From contig JBDLJC010000003.1 in assembly GCA_039714535.1 (NCBI GenBank), forward strand, positions 59,364-123,363: a stretch of 64,000 nt of DNA. The letters are read 5' to 3'. How positions within the stretch are numbered: the stretch's first letter is position 1; every line of letters begins with the position of its first letter. This DNA is from JAGXFP01 sp039714535. GTDB lineage: Bacteria > Desulfobacterota > Desulfobulbia > Desulfobulbales > JAGXFP01. The position numbers and the translations under genes are program-made. The notes below the pieces were generated by a model. That model saw only the letters and a program-made list of their open reading frames with translations, did no database searches and was not told the DNA's origin. Of this stretch, positions 28,695 through 37,259 are shown in pieces.

Positions 28695-29294
28695 TTATTT
28701 CATAACCGAGACTACTTTGTGGCCGGCAACCTCCAGGGCCTTAACCACCGGCTCGATATCACCTTTGCCGAGCCGGAAATAATAGACCTTGCGCTTTGCA
28801 GACTGGTTTTCAGTGGCAACGCTAAATATTTCAATATCTTTTTCCGTAATAATCCGCGTAACATCCTCGACTCCACCATCCTTGTCGACGATAACGTCAA
28901 GCCGGGTGGATGATTGCAAAAGGCCCAGCACTTCAATAAACCCTGAAACTATATCCGAAGAGGTAATCACTCCAACCAGTTTATCACCATCCATGACCGG
29001 TAAACCGCCTATCTTATAATCATGGATCAGGCGGGCCGCCTGATCGATGCTGGAATTAACCGCAATGGTATAAGGCTTGACGACCATAACATCATGGACA
29101 GTAATATCTTCCACCATGGAAGGGAAAAAGTATTGGCGCAGATCCGTCTGGGTAATAAACCCTTCCAAGCGGTCACCATCGACGACCGGTAAATGACGAA
29201 TGGAGTGCTTTTTCATTAATTCAGCCGCCTCCTGAATCAACATGGTTCTGCCGATCGTCACAGGATCAGCTTTCATCCAGTTTTTGACTTTCAT
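28695..29294 (-). CDS. CBS-domain pair with C-terminal ACT domain (AcuB-like)
   Basis: 199 residues. Two CBS motifs occupy residues about 1-60 (MKVKNWMKADPVTI, HSIRHLPVVDGDRL) and 65-125 (VHDVMVVKPYTI, IGGLPVMDGDKLVGVIT). An ACT-like domain of about 70 residues follows (TRLDVIVDKDGGVEDVTRI). CBS pairs bind adenylates and ACT domains bind amino acids, so this is likely a regulator. As the first gene before DUF39 and larE, it may sense adenylates, S-adenosylmethionine or methionine for homocysteine synthesis. In Desulfovibrio the equivalent CBS pair is fused to DUF39. No catalytic domain is seen. Confidence 0.88.
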   Translation of the reverse strand: MKVKNWMKADPVTIGRTMLIQEAAELMKKHSIRHLPVVDGDRLEGFITQTDLRQYFFPSMVEDITVHDVMVVKPYTIAVNSSIDQAARLIHDYKIGGLPVMDGDKLVGVITSSDIVSGFIEVLGLLQSSTRLDVIVDKDGGVEDVTRIITEKDIEIFSVATENQSAKRKVYYFRLGKGDIEPVVKALEVAGHKVVSVMK

Positions 29295-29729
29295 CTATAT
29301 CATACCTGCGAAAAGATTTTTCTAATCCGACCAAGTCCTTATCAGGGCTTAAACTAGAACAAAAGACCTTTAATTTCAAGCCAGAAAGCATGGATATTTT
29401 TTAAGGGCCCAGCGGTTATTTTCGTGCTTTTTATCCTCCTCAAATGATCCTGGAATAAGGGACCTGACTTAGAACAGTTAAATTGCTTTTGCGTTACACT
29501 CTAATTGTTGGGTCACTGGCCCGAATATTTCATGAGCAGTTTTGAGAATCCATCTAACTATTGGCTTTCAGGTCAATAAATTGATTTTAGATAGCATAAG
29601 ATCCATGGGACCTATAAAATTAACCACTCAAACACTATTTCACTTGTTGAATGATCTGTTTATAGATAAGATTCCAACCTTTCTTTTTTCAAATTCTTAA
29701 ACAACTAAAAACGACTTCGGATATCCGCC
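29295..29729. other. 435-base intergenic region, no gene seen
   Basis: Divergent gap between the CBS gene and pheA. No ORF, tRNA or recognisable leader peptide with Phe codons was found. It is AT-rich and presumably carries both promoters, but no box pair is convincing. Confidence 0.4.
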
Positions 29730-30839
29730 ATGGCAAAAGAACCAGACCAGTCTCTTACCCCTGTTAATAAACAGGCCCTGATAAAGATTCGCAATCGCAT
29801 CGATGCGATAGACCAGCAATTACTATCCTTACTCAAGGATAGACTGGGCTGTGCCAAAGAAGTTGGCCGGATTAAGAGCAAAGATGATATGCCCAAATGG
29901 GACCCGAAACGGGAACAGGAGATCTTTGCGAGTCTACATAAAACCAATGACGGAGTATTCCCCGAACAATCACTCGATTCCATCTTCCAGGAAATCATCA
30001 CTACCTGCCGTCTCTCCCAAAAGAAGGTAGAAGTTGCCTATCTAGGCCCGGAAGCAACTTTCTCCAATCTGGCAGGCGTCGAACATTTCGGCCACAGCGC
30101 TGACTACCGACCCATGGAAACCATTGAAGATGTTTTCATCGAAATCGAGAGAGATCGAGTCCATTACGGGATTGTGCCGGTGGAAAACTCTATCGAGGGC
30201 GCAGTTACCTCAACCCTTGATTCTTTCATGAATTACAATGTTAAGATCTGCGGGGAGCTCAATCTCTGCATCAGCCACAATCTGGTCAGCCAGTCGGGCG
30301 ACATAAACGCTATCAAAAAGGTGGTTTCCCATTCCCAGCCCGTGGCCCAGTGCCGCCAGTGGCTCAAAAAGAACCTGCCTGAGGTTAAAACCCAAACCGT
30401 CTTCAGCACTGCTCTGGCATCGATGATGGCCGCCGAGGATCCATCTCTGGCTGCCATCGCCAGTTCGATGGCCGCCAAAACCTACCACCTGCATACAGTG
30501 GTAAAAGGAATTGAAGACTATAGCGGCAACTCCACCCGTTTCCTGCTGATCGGTCAATCCTCACCAGGCCGCAGCGGCTGCGACAAGACCTCGCTATTGG
30601 TCGGCCTGATGGATCGCCCCGGCGCCCTGCATAACTCCTTAAGCATCCTGGCCACCCACGGCATAAATCTGACCAGAATTGAATCGCGACCGTTAAAGGG
30701 TGAGGCGGGAAAATACCTGTTCTTCCTGGATATGGAAGGACACATGGAAGACGAAAACATCAAAGAAGGGTGCCACCAGCTCAAGCAGGTATGTTCATCC
30801 TACGTTTGGTTGGGCTCCTATCCCCGCGCCAAGACCTGA
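29730..30839 (+). CDS. pheA: Bifunctional chorismate mutase / prephenate dehydratase (P-protein)
   Basis: Converts chorismate to prephenate and then phenylpyruvate for phenylalanine. Residues about 15-95 are an AroQ chorismate mutase (RNRIDAIDQQLLSLLKDR, WDPKREQEI). Residues 100-280 are prephenate dehydratase, starting VAYLGPEATFS and including the catalytic TRF motif (NSTRFLLIG). Residues about 290-365 are the ACT domain with GALH and ESRP, the feedback site for phenylalanine. The 369-residue length is typical. It is a single gene convergent with moaA. The mature enzyme is cytoplasmic, and allosteric control by Phe is expected from ESRP. Confidence 0.96.
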   Translation: MAKEPDQSLTPVNKQALIKIRNRIDAIDQQLLSLLKDRLGCAKEVGRIKSKDDMPKWDPKREQEIFASLHKTNDGVFPEQSLDSIFQEIITTCRLSQKKVEVAYLGPEATFSNLAGVEHFGHSADYRPMETIEDVFIEIERDRVHYGIVPVENSIEGAVTSTLDSFMNYNVKICGELNLCISHNLVSQSGDINAIKKVVSHSQPVAQCRQWLKKNLPEVKTQTVFSTALASMMAAEDPSLAAIASSMAAKTYHLHTVVKGIEDYSGNSTRFLLIGQSSPGRSGCDKTSLLVGLMDRPGALHNSLSILATHGINLTRIESRPLKGEAGKYLFFLDMEGHMEDENIKEGCHQLKQVCSSYVWLGSYPRAKT

Positions 30840-30855
30840 GTGACAGGACCGGTCA

Positions 30856-31884
30856 TTAACCGCCAATTCTCGACATCCGGCCGTGGCAGTTATTAATTTC
30901 AGACTCGGACAGGTTGTGGCCTTTGGGCTTATGCTTGATGGTTTCGATTAATGCCGCTCGAATATCATCTTCGCTGCCACCACCCCGGATAATCGATTTA
31001 AGATCGGTTTCGTTGTCGGTCAGCAGACAGGAGCGCAATTGTCCTTCAGAGGTCAACCGCAAACGATTGCACTGGGAACAAAAATGATCACTGATGGGGC
31101 TGATAAAACCCACCGTCCCCAGAGCATCCGGCAATCGATAGGTTCTGGCCGGCCCATCCAACTTCCCAGAGCTTATTGGCGTCAATTCACCTAAATTCGC
31201 TATTTTCGCCATTATCTCAGCAGAGGTGACGTAATAATCTTCATGCCAATTACTGTCGTTGCCCATCGGCATGAATTCGATGAATCTGACCTGCACCGGT
31301 TTAGTCATCGACATCTTGGCAAAGTCGATAAATTCATCATCATTAATCCCGTTCATCGCCACAACATTGATCTTCACCGTGGAAAATCCCCGCTGCAGAG
31401 CCTGCTCAACCCCCTGCCAGACCTGGGCGAAGGCGTTAACACCGGTAATTTTCCGGAATCTCTCCGGCTTAAGGGTATCAAGGCTGATATTAAGTTTCCG
31501 GATTCCGGCATCATAAAGTTCAGCCGCCTTTTCAGCCAACAGAACCCCATTGGTGGTGATCCGTACCTCTTCAATGCCCTCAATACCCATCAACTGCCGA
31601 ATGAATCCGGTAATATCCCGCCGGACCAGGGGTTCACCACCGGTCAAACGCACCTTTCTAATGCCTAAAGCAGCCGCACCTTTTATGACCCGGAGCAACT
31701 CTTCGTAGCTCAAAAGTTCACCGACAGGGAGCTTATCGTCCAAGGGCCTCGGAGTACAGTAAAAGCAACGCAGATTACACTGGTCGGTCAGGGACACCCG
31801 TAAATAACTGACTGACCGGGAAAACGCATCGACCAACTTACCCTGCCCCTCATTCACACCTACTAACTTGTCAAGAACGTTCAT
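30856..31884 (-). CDS. moaA: GTP 3',8-cyclase (molybdenum cofactor biosynthesis protein A)
   Basis: Radical-SAM enzyme that turns GTP into 3',8-cyclo-GTP, the first step of molybdopterin synthesis. The N-terminal cluster motif is Cys36-x3-Cys40-x2-Cys43 (CNLRCFYC). The second cluster is CSQCNRLRLTSEGQLRSC, and the C-terminus ends in the functional Gly-Gly (MSRIGG). The length of 342 is standard. The ATG at 31884 has no strong ribosome site. No other mo genes are adjacent. It is convergent with pheA and divergent from tsaD. Confidence 0.97.
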   Translation of the reverse strand: MNVLDKLVGVNEGQGKLVDAFSRSVSYLRVSLTDQCNLRCFYCTPRPLDDKLPVGELLSYEELLRVIKGAAALGIRKVRLTGGEPLVRRDITGFIRQLMGIEGIEEVRITTNGVLLAEKAAELYDAGIRKLNISLDTLKPERFRKITGVNAFAQVWQGVEQALQRGFSTVKINVVAMNGINDDEFIDFAKMSMTKPVQVRFIEFMPMGNDSNWHEDYYVTSAEIMAKIANLGELTPISSGKLDGPARTYRLPDALGTVGFISPISDHFCSQCNRLRLTSEGQLRSCLLTDNETDLKSIIRGGGSEDDIRAALIETIKHKPKGHNLSESEINNCHGRMSRIGG

Positions 31885-32008
31885 TTATAAGTCCAGCACA
31901 TGTTTTTCTAGATTACCCAGAACATCACTGCTATTTTAAACTGGCAGTTCTTTGAAAATTGGGCTTTATAATAACGCGTATTAAATTGTTAGCCAAATTA
32001 CTCGCTTT

Positions 32009-32037
32009 GTATTAAAGAAAAAGCCGTTTTAAAGCAA
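32009..32037 (-). promoter_or_regulatory. Predicted sigma70-like promoter for moaA
   Basis: On the minus strand: TTGCTT, 17-base spacer, TAATAC. It lies about 125 bases upstream of moaA in the divergent gap with tsaD. The boxes are moderate. No molybdenum-cofactor riboswitch fold was recognised in the leader. Confidence 0.4.
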
Positions 32038-32080
32038 GCTCTTAAATGCCTTGCTAAAATTTTAAGGAATCACCAATATC

Positions 32081-33091
32081 ATGCTGATCCTCGGGATAGA
32101 AAGCTCCTGTGACGAAACTGCCGCCGCAGTGCTGGCCGATGGCAAAACTCTGCTGTCGAGTGTCATCAACTCACAGATCGATGTTCACGCTCTTTATGGC
32201 GGGGTCGTCCCGGAATTGGCCTCCCGACAGCATATCCGCAATATATCATCCGTAGTCAATAATGCCCTGCAAGAGGCCAATGTCTCTCTGGAGCAGATCG
32301 ATGGCTTGGCGGTCACCGAAGGCCCGGGGTTGATCGGCTGCCTGCTGGTTGGCCATACCTATGCCAAAGCCATTTCGCTGGTCCAAAAGATCCCGATGGT
32401 CGGGGTGGATCATCTGTCCGGCCATCTTTTGTCAATTTTTCTTGGCGATACGGTCCCCGAATTTCCCTATATCGCCATGGTTGCCTCGGGCGGCCATTCG
32501 AGCATTTTTATGGCCGAGGGGCCGGAAAGCTTCAAACTTTTAGGACGAACCCGCGACGATGCCGCCGGCGAAGCCTTTGATAAGGTCGCAAAACTTCTCG
32601 GTCTTGATTACCCCGGCGGCCCGGTTATCAGCAGATTGGCCGAAACAGGAAATGGTAAGGCCATCGATTTTCCCAGGGCCTGGCTGGGCAAGGACAGCCT
32701 CGATTTCAGCTTTAGTGGCCTGAAGACGGCGGTGGCAAACTATGTTAATCGACATAAGAGCAAAAACATCGAGATAAATATCCCTGATGTCTGTGCATCT
32801 TTCCAGGAAGCTATTGTTGAGGTTATTACAACCAAGACCTTCCTCGCCGCCAGACAGACCGGCTGTAAAAACATTGTCCTGGCCGGGGGAGTTGGTGCCA
32901 ACCCACGCTTACGGGAGGCAATGACCCTGAGAGGCCAAAAGGACGACATGGCGGTCTTTTTGACTCCCCGCCAATTCTGCACTGACAATGCGGCGATGAT
33001 TGCCCTGGCCGGCCAGTTTAAATTTAAAACCAACGCTGCCATATGTCCGGATTCGGATGTATATTCCAGATCAGCCTTGATTGTTTCATAA
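32081..33091 (+). CDS. tsaD: tRNA N6-threonylcarbamoyladenosine transferase subunit
   Basis: With TsaB and TsaE it transfers threonylcarbamoyl to A37 of ANN-decoding tRNAs. The N-terminal IGIESSCDETAAAVL and the metal-binding VDHLSGHLLS (HxxxH) are clear, as are VASGGHSSIF and DFSFSGLKTAV. The C-terminal LAGGVGANPRLR and DNAAMIALAG complete the ASKHA fold. The length of 336 is typical. AAGGA lies upstream of the ATG. It is followed by DUF2062 and rsmA in the same direction, a likely operon of RNA-modification genes. Confidence 0.97.
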   Translation: MLILGIESSCDETAAAVLADGKTLLSSVINSQIDVHALYGGVVPELASRQHIRNISSVVNNALQEANVSLEQIDGLAVTEGPGLIGCLLVGHTYAKAISLVQKIPMVGVDHLSGHLLSIFLGDTVPEFPYIAMVASGGHSSIFMAEGPESFKLLGRTRDDAAGEAFDKVAKLLGLDYPGGPVISRLAETGNGKAIDFPRAWLGKDSLDFSFSGLKTAVANYVNRHKSKNIEINIPDVCASFQEAIVEVITTKTFLAARQTGCKNIVLAGGVGANPRLREAMTLRGQKDDMAVFLTPRQFCTDNAAMIALAGQFKFKTNAAICPDSDVYSRSALIVS

Positions 33092-33161
33092 AATTCACTG
33101 GTATAGCTAAACCGCTAAGCAAAAACTGCGAAAATTTCGATAAACCGGTAGAGAACCAATA

Positions 33162-33674
33162 ATGATCAAACCACACCGCACTGCGCGTTTTTATTTCCTC
33201 AAGTTCAAAAGACTTAGGGGCGACCCGGCTTCATTGGCCAGAGGTGTTGCTTTGGGTTTTTTTGTCGGTATCACCCCAACCATCCCACTGCACACGATAT
33301 CGATTATTGTCCTCTCATTTCCATGCAGGGCCAGCAAGATCTCCGCCCTGCTGGCATCGGTCGTGATCAGTAATCCACTGACTATTTTCCCGACATATTA
33401 TTTCTCCTGGCTGATCGGTGACCGCTTTTTGCCAGGAATCCTGACCTGGGAAAAGATCGACTCGCTCATGGTACTTATAAATGAAGGCGCCGGCTTCACG
33501 GCCATAATTACGGAACTAAGCAAGCTGGGAGTTAATGCCCTGACCGTTCTGCTGATCGGCGGCTGTGTCCTTGCCACTCCTTTTGCCATAGCCGGCTATT
33601 TTCTGTCCCTGAATTTCTTCAAGGTTGTTGAAGAGAAAAGAGCTAAACGTAGGGCCTTACAAGAGAGCAAATGA
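33162..33674 (+). CDS. DUF2062 membrane protein
   Basis: 170 residues with the family hallmark of a short basic N-terminus, then 'PASLARGVALGFFVGITPT' and hydrophobic helices, about three transmembrane segments in all. It contains SNPLTIFPTYY, the conserved N-P turn of the family. The function is not established; it often lies near cell-envelope or glycosyltransferase genes. Its stop overlaps the rsmA start (ATGA), so the two are translationally coupled. Confidence 0.9.
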   Translation: MIKPHRTARFYFLKFKRLRGDPASLARGVALGFFVGITPTIPLHTISIIVLSFPCRASKISALLASVVISNPLTIFPTYYFSWLIGDRFLPGILTWEKIDSLMVLINEGAGFTAIITELSKLGVNALTVLLIGGCVLATPFAIAGYFLSLNFFKVVEEKRAKRRALQESK

Positions 33675-34522
33675 CTAATTTAAGCGACATAAAGAACATC
33701 CTTAAAAGTGGCCAACTGGCGCCCAGCAAGCAGCGCGGCCAGAACTTCCTGGTTAATCACCAAACGGCCGAGGCCATCGTCGCCAATGCTGGCGTCACCG
33801 GAGATGATACGATTGTCGAACTTGGTGTGGGACTGGGCTCCCTGACCCTGCCCTTGGCGGCTAAAGCCAAGCACGTAATCGGCATCGAAGTGGATAAGGG
33901 CATCATCACATGGCATGAAGAGAAAAATATTCTCCCGGCCAATGTCACCTTGATTCATCAGGATCTACTCAAATCTGATTTCCGGGAATTAGCGAAACGG
34001 GCCGGGGGCCGGCTGAAGATTATTGCCAACCTGCCCTACTCTATTTCGAATCCTCTGATCTTCAAGCTCCTTGAAAATCGTGAGATCATGGAGTACGCGG
34101 TGCTGATGCTCCAAAAGGAAGTCGGCCAACGATTGCAGGCCAATCCGGGGAGTAAGACATACGGGGTTCTTTCGGTACTTCTTGGCGCCTATGCCGCAAC
34201 AGAGATTATTATGAATGTGGGACCGGGACAATTCCACCCCCGTCCCAAGGTCGACTCGGTGGTTACCAAAATCACCTTCAAGCCGACTCCAAACAGGGTT
34301 AAAGAGCTGCCGGCCCACGATTTCACCCTGCTCAAAAATTTGGTAAACGCCTCTTTCCAGCAACGGCGCAAGACCCTGTTCAACAGCCTTTCCTCATCCA
34401 ATATCCCCGGCACCGCCAAGGCCAACCTGGCTGTTGTTCTGGAAAAGGCCGGTATCTCCCCAAAGATCCGCCCCGAAAGACTTTCTGTCGAGGATTTTGT
34501 CCGCCTGACTAATACTATTTAG
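33671..34522 (+). CDS. rsmA: 16S rRNA dimethyladenosine transferase
   Basis: Dimethylates A1518 and A1519 of 16S rRNA during late 30S assembly (KsgA). The sequence shows QRGQNFLVNHQTAEAIV, the SAM-binding motif VELGVGLGSLTLPL, and catalytic NLPYSISNPLIFKLL. The C-terminal helical domain has ASFQQRRKTLFNSL. The 283-residue length is typical. The start overlaps the DUF2062 stop by four bases and GAGAG lies upstream. This is the last gene of the tsaD unit. Confidence 0.97.
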   Translation: MTNLSDIKNILKSGQLAPSKQRGQNFLVNHQTAEAIVANAGVTGDDTIVELGVGLGSLTLPLAAKAKHVIGIEVDKGIITWHEEKNILPANVTLIHQDLLKSDFRELAKRAGGRLKIIANLPYSISNPLIFKLLENREIMEYAVLMLQKEVGQRLQANPGSKTYGVLSVLLGAYAATEIIMNVGPGQFHPRPKVDSVVTKITFKPTPNRVKELPAHDFTLLKNLVNASFQQRRKTLFNSLSSSNIPGTAKANLAVVLEKAGISPKIRPERLSVEDFVRLTNTI

Positions 34523-34565
34523 CGCCACTGTTTGAAACAAAACCCTGGTTGAACAGAGAACTATA

Positions 34566-35090
34566 TCAAAAACAGAGACCACAGTCGGGACACTCCATGC
34601 CCCCGGAAAACTGATGACCACAGGCAGGGCAGGTGTTGCCAGGCGCCAATGGATCAAAAACCGAGTCACCGGCGGCCGCCCCATCATGGGCCACCGAATC
34701 AATAACGGCAGTACGCCGGATTTCAGCCTCTATAATTAGCACGGCGTCATGGGCCTCTTCCCGCCTAACTAACAGATCAAAAGTCCCCCCGCCGCAACAT
34801 CCTTTGCCGCAAGAGCTCTCATCACCAGCCAAAACAGTGCAGATCCGCTCCCCACTCAATAACTCTTCATAGGCTCTCATTTCTGCCAGAGGTCCGCGCT
34901 TGACCGCCACCAGATCATCGTCAGGGCTGAGTTCGCCGGAGCGGTCGGCCATTTTTTGCTGCTGCTTTTCCTTCCGGGCAATCATCTCACTGCCTGGCAA
35001 CAAATCACATGCGCAGACAGGACATTTTTCAATATCTGCCCGGTACTCATCCTGACACTGGGGACAATAATTCAGATCCTGCTCAAACAT
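34566..35090 (-). CDS. Zinc-ribbon protein with DUF2007-like central domain
   Basis: 174 residues from the ATG at 35090, chosen because GAAGGA lies eight bases upstream; a 17-residue extension is open but has no such site. N-terminal CPQCQDEYRADIEKCPVC and C-terminal CPACGHQFSGGMECPDCG are two zinc ribbons. Between them, EMRAYEELLSGERICTVLAG resembles DUF2007, a putative signal-transducing domain, and it is interrupted by the Cys/Gly cluster CGKGCCGGG. It probably binds zinc at three sites. The role is unknown. It is convergent with rsmA and lies downstream of hslU in the same direction. Confidence 0.8.
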   Translation of the reverse strand: MFEQDLNYCPQCQDEYRADIEKCPVCACDLLPGSEMIARKEKQQQKMADRSGELSPDDDLVAVKRGPLAEMRAYEELLSGERICTVLAGDESSCGKGCCGGGTFDLLVRREEAHDAVLIIEAEIRRTAVIDSVAHDGAAAGDSVFDPLAPGNTCPACGHQFSGGMECPDCGLCF

Positions 35091-35167
35091 TATTTTTCCT
35101 TCTTTGATGACAAAGTAAAAACCACCCAAGTGGCATAGCAATATCGATAATTTTGCGCCGCTATTTT

Positions 35168-36538
35168 TTACAGGATAAAACGGCTTAAGTCCTCGTCTTG
35201 AGAAATCTCAGATAGTTGCTCATTAACGTAGTCAGCCGTGACCAGAAACTTAAGATCTGTCATCTCCGGGGCCTTGAAGGAAAGGTCTTCAAGAACTCTT
35301 TCCAAAACGGTATGGAGCCGTCTGGCTCCGATATTCTCAGTACGCTCATTAACTTCGGCGGCAATCTCGGCAATTTTATGGATGGCCGGATCCTCAAAAA
35401 CCAGCTCCACACCTTCGGTTTCCATCAGGGCAACATACTGTCTAATCAGAGCGTTTTGGGGCTCGGTGAGGATCCGGTAGAACTCATCCCTGCCCAGGGA
35501 GTGCAATTCAACCCTGATAGGGAAACGCCCCTGCAACTCTGGCACCAGATCAGAGGGCTTGGTCAGATGAAAAGCGCCACTGGCAATAAAAAGGATATGA
35601 TCGGTCCGGACCATGCCATGTTTGGTGGTAACCGTCGATCCCTCGACAATGGGCAAGAGATCGCGTTGCACCCCCTCCCGGGATACCTCACCACTCTGAG
35701 AGTTTCCTTGGCGGGATGCGATTTTATCAATCTCGTCAATGAAGATAATGCCGGATTGCTCAGTCCGGTTGATGGCCAGACTGGCCACCTTTTCCATATC
35801 GATAAGTTTGGCAGACTCCTCGGTGGTCAACAAAAGCATCGCTTCACCAACCTTGATCTTGCGCAGCTCCTTCTTTTGCGGAAACATCTTGCCAACCATC
35901 TCCTTGACCCCCATGCCCATATCATCCATGCCGGGACCTGAGAGAATTTCGATCATCGGCATCTGCTGGGATTGCTCGAAATCCATCTCCACCATGCGAT
36001 CATCAAGTTTACCCTCCCTCAGCATCTGCCTGAATTTTTCCCTGGTGGTATCAAGGCGGTCAACAGCATCATCGTCTTCGGGGAAACCCGGGGTGGTGGC
36101 ATAGGCTGGTTTAGCGGGTGGGACCAGAACATCAAGCAAACGCTCTTCGGCCATCTCGGCCGCCCTCGCCGTCACTTTTTCCCGCTCCTCATCTTTTACC
36201 ATTTTAATCGCCAGATCGGTCAGATCACGGATCATCGACTCAACATCACGACCGACATAGCCAACCTCGGTAAATTTAGAGGCCTCAACTTTCAGGAAAG
36301 GTGATTGGGCAAGATTGGCCAACCGCCGGGCAATCTCGGTCTTTCCTACCCCGGTGGGACCGATCATTATTATATTCTTTGGCGCGATCTCATCGGATAA
36401 TGGCGGCGGCACCTGCTGCCGACGCCAGCGATTCCGTAGGGCGACAGCGGTAAAACGTTTAGCGTCGTCCTGGCCTATTATGTATTTATCCAGTTCTGCG
36501 ACTATCTCACGGGGGGTCAATGAAGCTTTAGATTCCAT
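35168..36538 (-). CDS. hslU: ATP-dependent protease ATPase subunit HslU
   Basis: AAA+ unfoldase that feeds substrates to HslV. Walker A GPTGVGKTE is near residue 60. Walker B is IIFIDEIDKIA, and the pore motif GYVGRDVE follows the arm EASKFTEVG. The C-terminus LSRFIL inserts into HslV to activate it. The length of 456 is typical. It lies 46 bases downstream of hslV in the same direction, the usual order. Confidence 0.98.
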   Translation of the reverse strand: MESKASLTPREIVAELDKYIIGQDDAKRFTAVALRNRWRRQQVPPPLSDEIAPKNIIMIGPTGVGKTEIARRLANLAQSPFLKVEASKFTEVGYVGRDVESMIRDLTDLAIKMVKDEEREKVTARAAEMAEERLLDVLVPPAKPAYATTPGFPEDDDAVDRLDTTREKFRQMLREGKLDDRMVEMDFEQSQQMPMIEILSGPGMDDMGMGVKEMVGKMFPQKKELRKIKVGEAMLLLTTEESAKLIDMEKVASLAINRTEQSGIIFIDEIDKIASRQGNSQSGEVSREGVQRDLLPIVEGSTVTTKHGMVRTDHILFIASGAFHLTKPSDLVPELQGRFPIRVELHSLGRDEFYRILTEPQNALIRQYVALMETEGVELVFEDPAIHKIAEIAAEVNERTENIGARRLHTVLERVLEDLSFKAPEMTDLKFLVTADYVNEQLSEISQDEDLSRFIL

Positions 36539-36584
36539 ATTTTTATCTGTCTGTATTAATTTTAGTAATGTTTAAAACAAGATA

Positions 36585-37127
36585 TTATTCACTTGCGGCC
36601 ATTTTCTCGATAACAATATTATCGTTGGTGTAGATGCAGACCGAGGCGGCGATCAGCATTGCTTCCCGGCAAACAGCTTCGGCGCCAAGCTTGCTGTGGG
36701 TTACCAGGGCCTTGGCCGCCGACTGGGCGTAGGGGCCGCCGGAACCAATGGCCAAAATACCGTCGTCCGGTTCAATCACATCACCGGACCCGCTAAGCAG
36801 CAACGAATGATCTTTATCGACCGCTATCAGCATGGCCTCGAGACGACGCAGCATCTTGTCCGTTCGCCAATCCTTGGCCAGCTCAACCGCCGCCCGCATA
36901 AGATTGCCATTATAGCGTTCCAGTTTCTGCTCAAGTTTATCGAAAAGGGTGAAGGCATCGGCAGTGGCGCCGGCAAAACCGGTAATAACCTTGCCGTCGT
37001 AAAGTCTTCTAACCTTGCGGGCCTGATGTTTCATGATCGTATTACCAAAGGAAACCTGGCCATCACCAGCCAAAGCCACCTCGCCATTGTGACGCACGGC
37101 AATTATTGTTGTCGACCTGATTTCCAA
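36585..37127 (-). CDS. hslV: ATP-dependent protease subunit HslV (threonine peptidase)
   Basis: Proteasome-like peptidase (T1B) of the HslUV complex. The catalytic Thr is in STTIIAVRHNGEVALAGDGQ, and GSGGPYAQSAAKAL is conserved. The longest frame starts at 37190, but I place the start at a TTG (37127): AGGAG lies eight bases upstream and it gives a five-residue leader (MEIRS) before the Thr, matching the short leader seen in related HslV. The leader must be removed to expose the N-terminal Thr. It is followed by hslU. Confidence 0.95.
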   Translation of the reverse strand: MEIRSTTIIAVRHNGEVALAGDGQVSFGNTIMKHQARKVRRLYDGKVITGFAGATADAFTLFDKLEQKLERYNGNLMRAAVELAKDWRTDKMLRRLEAMLIAVDKDHSLLLSGSGDVIEPDDGILAIGSGGPYAQSAAKALVTHSKLGAEAVCREAMLIAASVCIYTNDNIVIEKMAASE

Positions 37128-37259
37128 TTTTATATCTCCTGATCTTTTATTTTTTTCGCACCGTTCACGGGAAAACCGGTAACTCAACAAGGCTAGCTAC
37201 TTCCCAACATGTAAGCGACCGTAGGGAGATTTCCGGATGCAGTGGTTATGAATGCTTAA

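Noticed and set aside
29295..29729. Phe attenuator or T-box upstream of pheA
   Set aside because: No Phe-rich leader peptide, no T-box sequence, and no terminator hairpin before the ATG.
31885..32080. Molybdenum-cofactor riboswitch upstream of moaA
   Set aside because: The leader is AT-rich and lacks the conserved helices I would expect. Only a promoter-like pair is visible.
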